Assembly: GCA_003139975.1 (NCBI GenBank)
Contig: PLHN01000467.1
Coordinates: 13,610-24,668, forward strand
Source of the DNA: Acidobacteriaceae bacterium
Lineage (GTDB): Bacteria; Acidobacteriota; Terriglobia; Terriglobales; Acidobacteriaceae
DNA: 11,059 bases
Direction of reading: 5' to 3'
Part shown: positions 6,087-11,059 of the stretch, piece by piece
Numbering within the stretch: position 1 is the first letter of the stretch
Layout: every line of letters starts with the position of its first letter
Position numbers and translations under genes: made by a program
Notes under the pieces: generated by a model
The model's input: the letters and a program-made list of their open reading frames with translations, nothing else
What the model was told of the DNA's origin: nothing
The model's database searches: none

Positions 6087-6613
6087 GATTTTCTCCTTCA
6101 GAGGGATTCGTGGTTCGAAGGTTAGTTTGAAAGTTAAAGGTTCGGCGCGTTGACAAGCCCCCACGACCCGTCGCAGATCCTATGAGAACACAAGTTCGCA
6201 GCAGCCTCAAGCTGCGGTCGCGCTTTGTCATGGCCGAACGCGTTTGAGTCGCGCCAACTATCTGTCAGTTGATAACCCTACCCCCTACCCCCGGTCTATT
6301 GGAATCAAGACTTTAGCGCGGATATTTTCCCAAAGTCTTGAGCGCCTTGGACTTATATGGAAAGTATTCCGGAATAAGGAGTTGCCCCCTCTAAAAGCGC
6401 TGAAAATGGTTTTGGGGCAGCTCCGAGGGCCGTCAATAGGAAACGGCACACTTCTTCTCTGCCCCAATCAAACAGATATTGTCGCATCGGATGGATTAGA
6501 AGTCTGTGATGTGCGCACTTGACTTTAGTGGGGACGGGGGCGGGGCAGTGATTGCAGCTTGCGTCTGGGGCAGTGTCCGAAAGACGGCGAAGTTGGGCAC
6601 CGAGCACGGAGCG
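6087..6613. other. Non-coding stretch with short palindromes
   Basis: A 527-nt gap between the zinc-ribbon gene and the VOC gene. The 5' part presumably carries the VOC promoter, but no convincing -35/-10 pair was found. It holds a small hairpin (CGCAGC 6197-6202 with GCTGCG 6211-6216), a C-rich run (ACCCTACCCCCTACCCCC, about 6276-6293), a perfect 10-bp inverted repeat at 6305-6341, and a G-rich run near 6531-6545. A 92-codon TTG-initiated frame (6244-6522) crosses these repeats and has no ribosome site or recognisable motif, so I do not call it a gene. Confidence 0.6.
6305..6341. repeat. Perfect 10-bp inverted repeat
   Basis: TCAAGACTTT (6305-6314) and AAAGTCTTGA (6332-6341) are exact reverse complements around a 17-nt AT-rich loop. 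The element lies directly after the C-rich run in the non-coding gap, which suggests one compound intergenic repeat unit rather than a protein-binding site for a particular gene. Confidence 0.8.
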
Positions 6614-6826
6614 TTAGCTATCCTTGCGATAGAGAAGGTCACGCATCGCGTGCCTGCGAGCTTCGTTGAGAGCCTTGCGTTCGTCGGCGTCCGCGGCCGG
6701 CTTCGCTGCAGGATCGGCGTTTTCGGGTTCGCTGCACGCCGGACAACGGTTGGCAAAACCAGGCTTCCCCGGTTTCAATTCGAACTCTTCCGAGCACACC
6801 GCACAAATTTTAATAGGAAATGCCAC
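6614..6826 (-). CDS. Small zinc-ribbon protein of unknown function
   Basis: A 70-residue product with a clear four-cysteine zinc ribbon: Cys8-x2-Cys11 and Cys28-x2-Cys31, framed as KICAVCSEEFELKPGKPGFA then NRCPACSEPE. The rest is an Ala/Glu/Asp-rich linker and a basic helical tail (ERKALNEARRHAMRDLLYRK). Zinc binding is an inference from the cysteine pattern; the fold is shared by nucleic-acid-binding and protein-binding modules, and no function can be assigned. The only available start in frame is GTG at 6826, with a stop seven codons further up (6845-6847) and no good Shine-Dalgarno, so the start is uncertain. A TTG/GTG-poor, AT-rich segment precedes it, and repeat copy R1 begins about 120 nt upstream. 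Confidence 0.72.
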   Translation of the reverse strand: MAFPIKICAVCSEEFELKPGKPGFANRCPACSEPENADPAAKPAADADERKALNEARRHAMRDLLYRKDS

Positions 6827-6942
6827 GCGTAATAATGATACAACTCACCGTCAATTTTCTTGAACTGAGCAGGCGTCAGGTTGACAAGGAGACAAACGCA
6901 TGGTCGCACGGATAGAGAACAGGTGGCTCTTTGGGGCGCGTG

Positions 6943-7172
6943 CTCCCCACGCCCATGTTTTCCGTCCCGAAAACGAAAACGAGGCTGCCCCATCCTTCGC
7001 GCGCTTTTCGCGAAGGGTGGGATTCCACGAACCTTTACCTCTTGGATTTCCCGGCACGACCGAGTGGCGCGACAAGAACTAGGCCTTGGAGCCATCGGCG
7101 CGAAAATCGCAAGCAGGCCGCTACCGTGGAACCCCACCCTTGCGCACCGAACGCGCGAGGGTAGAGCACGCC
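6943..7172 (+). repeat. Long dispersed palindromic repeat, copy R1
   Basis: About 230 bp, aligned over its whole length with copy R2 (7860-8092) in the same orientation. Shared blocks include CCCACGCCCATGTTTT, CCGTCCCGAAAACGAA, AAGGGTGGGATTCCACG (7013-7029) and CCATCGGCGCGAAAATC (7092-7108). The ends form long inverted arms: 7013-7029 against 7125-7141 match at 16 of 17 positions. Each arm also holds a small hairpin, for example CCTTCGCG (6994-7001) with CGCGAAGG (7009-7016). It ends about two bases before the brnA stop codon (7174-7176). It has no coding capacity of its own that I believe. Confidence 0.85.
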
Positions 7173-7173
7173 T

Positions 7174-7443
7174 CTATCGTCTTTCGGCGGAAACAGGTTG
7201 CTCCAATTTGTCGGCCAGCCAGAGTTTGATGAGCGACTGCCGAGTTACTCCGAGGCGGCGAGCTTCGCGATCCAAAGATTCGACCATCCATGCCGGGAAA
7301 TCGACGTTCACGCGTCTTGCCTCGGTGCCCACCCGACGGGCTCGATCCAGTTGGAGAAGATCGGTTACGCGCGCGCCGGAATCGAATTTGCGGTCAAATG
7401 CCTTCGCCGTCGATGTCTTCACTTTCAGTGTCTTCGCTTTCAT
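7174..7443 (-). CDS. brnA: BrnA/CopG-like ribbon-helix-helix antitoxin
   Basis: The 89-residue partner of the BrnT-like toxin just upstream. A basic N-terminus (MKAKTLKVKTSTAKAFDRKF) leads to the ribbon-helix-helix core: the strand RRVNVDFP, helix 1 AWMVESLDREARRLG, and helix 2 VTRQSLIKLWLADKLE. Antitoxins of this class bind the toxin to neutralise it and bind their own promoter as dimers to repress the operon. The start at 7443 lies inside the toxin gene (50-nt overlap) and has an exceptionally strong Shine-Dalgarno, GGAGGAGGTGA, so antitoxin translation is probably favoured over toxin. Relative to classical BrnA the DNA-binding core resembles generic CopG antitoxins, so the family label is inferred mainly from pairing. 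The stop abuts repeat R1. Confidence 0.85.
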   Translation of the reverse strand: MKAKTLKVKTSTAKAFDRKFDSGARVTDLLQLDRARRVGTEARRVNVDFPAWMVESLDREARRLGVTRQSLIKLWLADKLEQPVSAERR

Positions 7444-7693
7444 AGATGGTCACCTCCTCCGGGCGCGAACGCCGCACGGAAATCAATCGAATGCTCTCCC
7501 CTCGCCGAGTAATGACCGCCGACCAGTGCTTTTCACCGATTTTTCCGATCAGCAACCACCGCGGTTCATCGCTGGTGCGGGCTGGGATTTCCAGTAGCAT
7601 CGGATCCGCCCAAAGGGGCTGGGCCGCCTCGAAATCGATGCCGTGCTTAATCTTGTTCTGTGCACTCTTCTCGGGATGGTACTCGAACTTCAT
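7394..7693 (-). CDS. brnT: BrnT-like RNase toxin of a type II toxin-antitoxin pair
   Basis: A 99-residue BrnT-family toxin; known members are RelE-fold ribonucleases that stop translation under stress. The family pattern is visible as FEYHPEKSAQNKIKHGIDFE near the N-terminus (the 'D..K...N..KHG..F' signature), then WADPMLLEIP, WLLIGKIGEKHWSAVITRRG, and IRLISVRRSRPEEVTIYE, which matches 'iRiIsaR.A...E...Y'. The last residues after this core (about 83-99) are strongly acidic, and the gene's 3' end overlaps the antitoxin start by 50 nt. The ATG at 7693 has only a weak ribosome site. Toxin-first order is usual for brnTA. An AT-rich segment with palindromes lies directly upstream and is the likely promoter/operator. 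Confidence 0.88.
   Translation of the reverse strand: MKFEYHPEKSAQNKIKHGIDFEAAQPLWADPMLLEIPARTSDEPRWLLIGKIGEKHWSAVITRRGESIRLISVRRSRPEEVTIYESEDTESEDIDGEGI
7450..7460 (-). promoter_or_regulatory. Very strong Shine-Dalgarno of the antitoxin gene
   Basis: GGAGGAGGTGA on the minus strand, ending 6 nt before the brnA ATG and lying within brnT codons. It is the best ribosome site in the window and decides the antitoxin start; the toxin start has almost none. Confidence 0.85.
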
Positions 7694-7760
7694 ACAATCT
7701 CAGCGCGATATGCAATATCTGTATAATAAAGGTATAGATAATATACCATAATTAGCCATT
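7694..7760 (-). promoter_or_regulatory. AT-rich promoter/operator region of brnTA
   Basis: The only strongly AT-rich stretch in the right half of the window, directly upstream of brnT. It holds two palindromes of the size bound by ribbon-helix-helix dimers: GGTATA-gataa-TATACC (7731-7747, exact 6-bp arms) and GATAT-gca-ATATC (7707-7719, exact 5-bp arms). Several TATTAT/TATAAT-like hexamers overlap them, so repressor binding would block transcription. Which hexamers act as -10 and -35 cannot be fixed from sequence. Confidence 0.6.
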
Positions 7761-7792
7761 TTCGACGCCAATCAGTTTCCCCAGTTGAGGAC

Positions 7793-7843
7793 TTGGAAGC
7801 CAACCCTTGCGGCACAGAACGCGCAAGGATAGGGCAAGCCGGG
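7793..7843 (+). repeat. Solo end of the dispersed repeat (R3)
   Basis: Resembles only the right-hand end of R1/R2: an ACTTGGAAGCCAACCC-like approach to CCCTTGCGGCACAGAACGCG and AAGGATAGGGCAAGCCGGG, compared with CCCTTGCGCACAGAACGCGC and AAGGATGGGGCAACCCGG at the end of R2. It forms the same CCTTGCG/GCGCAAGG hairpin. It sits immediately before R2, as a partial tandem unit. Confidence 0.7.
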
Positions 7844-7859
7844 TGCAAGCGGCTCAGCC

Positions 7860-8092
7860 CTCCCACGCCCATGTTTTTTGCCGTCCCGAAAACGAATCGA
7901 GGCTGCCCCAACTTTCGCGTGCTTTTCACGAAGGGTGGGATTCCACGAGCCCTTACCTCTTTGGATTTTTCCGCCACGACCGAGCGACGCCACTGGACCT
8001 TGGAACCATCGGCGCGAAAATCCCAAGCAGGCGGCTACCGTGGAATCCCACCCTTGCGCACAGAACGCGCAAGGATGGGGCAACCCGGCACC
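7860..8092 (+). repeat. Long dispersed palindromic repeat, copy R2
   Basis: The second full copy of the repeat seen at 6943-7172, in the same orientation. Its inner arms are exact: AAGGGTGGGATTCCACG (7931-7947) is the perfect reverse complement of 8039-8055, with a 91-nt spacer. The arms extend outward to about 48 bp with mismatches. The right arm contains a perfect hairpin CCTTGCGC (8052-8059) / GCGCAAGG (8067-8074). The right end lies only a few bases from the stop codon of the nuclease-like gene (8098-8100), just as R1 lies next to the brnA stop. On the minus strand the hairpin would appear at the 3' end of the mRNA. Confidence 0.87.
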
Positions 8093-8097
8093 AGGCG

Positions 8098-9495
8098 TCA
8101 GTTTGGGAGTTGTCCTAGAACGGAACGCAGAATATCAAACACGTAGTGCTCGCGAGGAAAAACCCTTTCAAAGTTGGCTCGCGCCGACAACAAGTGTTTC
8201 TTTGCCAACTCAACGTTGCTACCCTTCAGCATCTGGCCTGCGTAGAAGTCGCAGTTCGCTTGGACCAGTGCGTCCTCAGCATAGTCTGTCTTCAGGGTCG
8301 CGAAGAGCTCAAGCAGATCGGGAACCGTAACTCCGACCTCTCCGGTGTAATTGAAGCATTCTCGGAAGACCGTCGGATTATGGGGGTCAATGCGGAGCAT
8401 GCGTCGTATGAGATTGAGTGTTCCGCCCTTATCGCCAAGCCCCATCAGCACCAAGAAAAGCTGAGTCAGGCCTTTATGGTTGTTCTGGACTAGCGAGAGG
8501 CTTTCTTCGAGGGACCGCTTAGCGTCCTGCAACTGTCCCATCTCGCGCTGCCAGCATCCAATTTGACATAACAGACTTGCGCGTTTGTCGGCGGCAGGCT
8601 GTTCCCTGAGTTGCTCCCGAGCTTTCGCGATTGCGTGTGTATGGTCGTAGGTGACCTTGATGGGGAAGGCATCTCTGATGACGAATCGAAGTTTCCGAAG
8701 GTTCTTGCGCTCTAATTCGGGCGGTGTGAAGAGGACGCACATGAAAATGAAATTCTCAAAGTCGATAAACCCCGTGAACTCGAGAGGGGAGTCGCGCATT
8801 TTCTTGAAGCGTCTAATGAGCGTTCTGGCTCCCACTCTTTGCCCCTTTACACCGCCCAGCAGCTGAATCTCAGCTTCGGGCACGTCCTTTGTCATATATT
8901 CTTTTTGATATTCCAGTAGCATATCAAGCGTATTAATTTGTTTATCCTTTTTGTTCCAAAAGCCGACATACATAACCTCCTTGTTGTTGAAGGCCTCGTC
9001 GAACGTCACACCCCGCTGATACAGCCATGCTACCGCGTCGTGCCTCTTGGTTGCGTCAACAACCCACCCAAGAGGGGCCGCAATAGATACACCATTCTCG
9101 CCCGAATACGGAATTGCGGCCCGGCCTTGGTATTCTTGCAATTCGTCGAAGTTAAGGACATCAAGGATAAGATCAAGATCATCATGATGAGCGCGGTTTA
9201 TGGCCGCAGGCGTGTAGCCCTCAAGGGCAACCATCACCCCCGTATGAGCTTCTACGTCACGCACTAATCCCATGAAGGCTTCTACATCGGTAACGTCGAT
9301 CTTCCTTCCGCGATGCTTTGCATCGACAACGATCCTGAAAGAAAAGTCGGCTGCTTGCTCTTCGATGAGGAGATCTATTTGGCGCCCGACTTTCGAGAAC
9401 TTGCCAGTCACATGGGCGTTAGGGGTAATTTGTGCAGAGGGGTATGCTTCTCGGAATTCTTTCTCGATCTCGCGCTCGTACTGACGCCAGTCCAT
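8098..9495 (-). CDS. PD-(D/E)xK (Mrr-like) nuclease domain protein with C-terminal TPR-like region
   Basis: A 465-residue protein with a restriction-endonuclease-type N-terminus. Residues 1-112 show an acidic helix (YEREIEKEF), GRQIDLLI with Asp41, the core FRIVVDAKH with Asp58-x-Lys60, and TGVMVALEGYTPAAINRAH. This is the order of the Mrr-like PD-(D/E)xK fold, with Asp in place of the common Glu/Gln in the E-x-K part. Residues about 130-300 form a domain I do not recognise (APLGWVVD, MYVGFWNKKDK, EFTGFIDFENFIFMCVLFTP). Residues about 303-465 are helical and TPR-like (IGCWQREMGQLQDAKRSLEE, then MLRIDPHNPT). A defence role (cleavage of foreign DNA, with the TPR region as sensor or scaffold) is inferred only. 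The ATG at 9495 comes one base after the ubiD stop; the frame continues upstream inside ubiD but lacks similarity there. It is more AT-rich than its neighbours, consistent with acquisition. Confidence 0.8.
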   Translation of the reverse strand: MDWRQYEREIEKEFREAYPSAQITPNAHVTGKFSKVGRQIDLLIEEQAADFSFRIVVDAKHRGRKIDVTDVEAFMGLVRDVEAHTGVMVALEGYTPAAINRAHHDDLDLILDVLNFDELQEYQGRAAIPYSGENGVSIAAPLGWVVDATKRHDAVAWLYQRGVTFDEAFNNKEVMYVGFWNKKDKQINTLDMLLEYQKEYMTKDVPEAEIQLLGGVKGQRVGARTLIRRFKKMRDSPLEFTGFIDFENFIFMCVLFTPPELERKNLRKLRFVIRDAFPIKVTYDHTHAIAKAREQLREQPAADKRASLLCQIGCWQREMGQLQDAKRSLEESLSLVQNNHKGLTQLFLVLMGLGDKGGTLNLIRRMLRIDPHNPTVFRECFNYTGEVGVTVPDLLELFATLKTDYAEDALVQANCDFYAGQMLKGSNVELAKKHLLSARANFERVFPREHYVFDILRSVLGQLPN

Positions 9496-9496
9496 T

Positions 9497-11059
9497 TCAC
9501 TCAATCCCCAACTCCCTCGCCAGCGCTTTCCACTTGCCATCCACCAGCGCGCGCGTCTTTGCGTCCATTGTGATTTCGTCGGGCCAAGGACGCGTGAAGC
9601 CTTCGCTTGACCACTTACGTGTCGCGTCGATGCCCATCTTCGAACCGTAATCGGGCAGGCGCGAAGCATGGTCTAGCGAATCTACTGGGCCTAGCGTGAA
9701 CTGGATGTCGCGCTCGGGGTCGATGTTATTGAACACCTTCAGAGTTACATCGGCCAGGTCTTGCACGTCTACGTCTTCATCCACCACGACGATGCACTTC
9801 GTGAACATCGCCTGGCCTAGCGACCAGATGGCGTTCATTACTTTGCGGGCTTGTCCGGGATAGGACTTGCGGATCGAGACGATCATCAGGTTGTGAAAGA
9901 CGCCTTCAATGGGAAGGTTGATGTCGACAAGTTCGGGAATGGTCAGCCGCATCAGCGGGAGGAAGATGCGCTCGACGGCTTTGCCCATCCAGGCGTCTTC
10001 TTGCGGCGGCTTGCCGACTACTGTTGCGGCGTAGATTGGGTCTTTGCGGTGCGTGATGCAGGTGACGTGGAAAACGGGATACTCGTCTTCGAGGGAGTAG
10101 AAGCCGGTGTGATCGCCGAAAGGGCCTTCCGTTCGCAGTTCGTCGAGATTGACGTAGCCTTCGAGGATGATCTCGGCGTTGGCGGGAACTTCCAGGTCAA
10201 CGGTTTCGCACTTTACTAACTCAACCGGCTTCTGGCGGAGGAAGCCGGCGATGATGAACTCTTCGACATCGGGCGGCGCGGGAACGATGGCGGAGAAGGT
10301 GAGCGCGGGCTCGGTGCCGATGGCGACGGCAACTTCCATGCGGCCGGAAGGGCGATCGCCCTCGGCCAACTTCGCGCCGCCGGAAGAACGGGCCATGATA
10401 TCAACGGCTGCGCGGGCGCTTCCATCGCTCGGCATCGATTGCCGCATGCGTTCGCGGTAGTGTTCCGCTGCTACTTTCTGGCGTTGCCAGTGCATGCCTG
10501 CGGTGCGCTCGTCGTACACCTGCATGCGGTACATCCCGACGTTGCGCTTACCGGTCTTTGGATCGCGCGTGATTACGCACGGCAGCGTGATGAAGCGTCC
10601 GCCGTCTTTCGGCCAGCACTTGAGGATGGGGAAATCGAGCAGCGAGAAGTTGTCGCGTTTGATGACTTCCTTGCACGGTCCGGTCGGAACCGTCTTGGGG
10701 AAGAACTTGCCCATTTCTGCCAGCATGGGCAGCATCTTCACCTTATCAAGAAAGCCTTGGGGTGATTTCACATCGAGGAATCCGCGAATGCGCTCGGCGA
10801 CTTCGTCGAGCGCGTCGACTTCCAGCGCCATCCGCATGCGCCGAGCCGAGCCGAACTGGTTAATAAGCAGCTTCTGGCCGGGATAGCCTTTGAGATTCTC
10901 AAACAGGAGCGCTTTTCCGCCAACACTTCCCTGCTGATCGCGACTCTTTGAAACGCGGTCGGTGATTTCGGTGATTTCGAGAATCGGATCGGCTTCGGTG
11001 CGGATTCGCTTGAGTTCGCCGGCGCGCTCGAGCGCCTGGATCCAGTCGCGCAGATCGTC
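9497..11059 (-). CDS. ubiD: UbiD family decarboxylase (N-terminus cut by window edge)
   Basis: Decarboxylase of the UbiD family, which uses prenylated FMN made by a UbiX-type flavin prenyltransferase to remove carboxyl groups from aromatic or alpha,beta-unsaturated acids. In quinone synthesis the substrate is a prenylated hydroxybenzoate or, in the futalosine route, a naphthoate. The frame is open to the right edge: 520 residues are present, starting DDLRDWIQALERAGELKRIR, the usual UbiD beginning, so only about three or four residues are missing and the ATG at 10837 is internal. Visible motifs are KALLFENLKGYPGQKLLINQ (about 49-68), the cofactor/metal region KRNVGMYRMQ (about 171-180), and the catalytic segment EGPFGDHTG (311-319). 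The protein ends in WKALARELGIE. The downstream nuclease gene begins one base after the stop. Confidence 0.93.
   Translation of the reverse strand, partial: DDLRDWIQALERAGELKRIRTEADPILEITEITDRVSKSRDQQGSVGGKALLFENLKGYPGQKLLINQFGSARRMRMALEVDALDEVAERIRGFLDVKSPQGFLDKVKMLPMLAEMGKFFPKTVPTGPCKEVIKRDNFSLLDFPILKCWPKDGGRFITLPCVITRDPKTGKRNVGMYRMQVYDERTAGMHWQRQKVAAEHYRERMRQSMPSDGSARAAVDIMARSSGGAKLAEGDRPSGRMEVAVAIGTEPALTFSAIVPAPPDVEEFIIAGFLRQKPVELVKCETVDLEVPANAEIILEGYVNLDELRTEGPFGDHTGFYSLEDEYPVFHVTCITHRKDPIYAATVVGKPPQEDAWMGKAVERIFLPLMRLTIPELVDINLPIEGVFHNLMIVSIRKSYPGQARKVMNAIWSLGQAMFTKCIVVVDEDVDVQDLADVTLKVFNNIDPERDIQFTLGPVDSLDHASRLPDYGSKMGIDATRKWSSEGFTRPWPDEITMDAKTRALVDGKWKALARELGIE

Noticed and set aside
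6244..6522. A 92-codon TTG-start frame in the VOC/zinc-ribbon gap
   Set aside because: It runs through the C-rich run and inverted repeat, lacks a Shine-Dalgarno and shows no recognisable motif.
6881..7597. A 238-codon plus-strand frame across R1 and antisense to brnA/brnT
   Set aside because: It is composed of repeat R1 and the complement of two well-supported genes; it has no domain and its translation resembles that of R2 only because of the repeat.
6943..8092. Composite transposon interpretation of R1/R2 around brnTA
   Set aside because: No transposase or remnant is encoded in or near the repeats and no target-site duplication was visible; a non-autonomous palindromic repeat fits better.
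6943..8092. CRISPR array
   Set aside because: There are only two long diverged copies plus one partial end, with gene-sized content between them, not short regular repeats and spacers.
7690..8146. Several frames of 95-150 codons on both strands in the R3/R2 region
   Set aside because: They are translations of the palindromic repeat (for example the GIPPF-type peptide appears from both R1 and R2). No ribosome sites or family motifs.
9496..9669. N-terminal extension of the nuclease-like protein into ubiD (58 extra residues)
   Set aside because: It overlaps conserved UbiD C-terminal codons and is Arg/Trp-rich without nuclease similarity; ATG 9495 gives a normal domain start.

Overview
The window reads as a chromosomal piece of a GC-rich, diderm bacterium. 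An Acidobacteriota member (Terriglobia-like) is my best guess. The guess rests on the pilNOP-type cluster with an odd GspG-like partner, a CxxC/CxxC zinc-ribbon protein carrying a 'PGFANRC' signature, and the style of the intergenic palindromic repeats. The lineage is inferred; there is no rRNA marker.

Layout. (1) 1-2714, plus strand: a tightly overlapping type IV pilus / type II secretion alignment cluster: the 3' part of a PilN-like gene, PilO, a PilP/GspC-like protein, and a GspG-like pseudopilin with a long Gly/Pro/Ser/Asn-rich insert. Junctions are 1-nt overlap, 0 nt and 4-nt overlap, so translation is probably coupled. (2) 2723-3137, minus: an ErpA/IscA-type Fe-S carrier with a clear intrinsic terminator at the convergent junction. 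(3) 3387-5023, plus: a small two-helix membrane protein and a geranylgeranyl-reductase-family flavoprotein. (4) 5051-6086, minus: a Bcp-type peroxiredoxin lacking the usual resolving cysteine, and a PhnB-like VOC protein, separated by a spacer with a long inverted repeat. (5) 6087-6613: a non-coding stretch with a perfect 10-bp inverted repeat. (6) 6614-8097: an accessory patch with a small zinc-ribbon gene, a BrnT/BrnA-like toxin-antitoxin pair, two approximately 230-bp imperfect direct repeats (each with long internal inverted arms) and one solo repeat end. (7) 8098-9495, minus: a 465-residue protein with an N-terminal PD-(D/E)xK nuclease-like domain and a C-terminal TPR-like region. (8) 9497-11059, minus: a UbiD-family decarboxylase running off the right edge, lacking only a few N-terminal residues. 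Its stop codon is one base from the start of the nuclease gene.

How the parts work together: the left block builds the inner-membrane platform of a pilus or secretion machine. The centre holds housekeeping genes (Fe-S assembly, isoprenoid/quinone-type reduction, peroxide defence). The right third mixes a core decarboxylase gene with accessory, defence-like genes and repeats. The two most interesting points are the nuclease-TPR gene coupled to ubiD, and the repeat family whose two full copies each begin just downstream of a minus-strand stop codon (brnA and the nuclease gene). No tRNA, rRNA, CRISPR array or transposase was seen.
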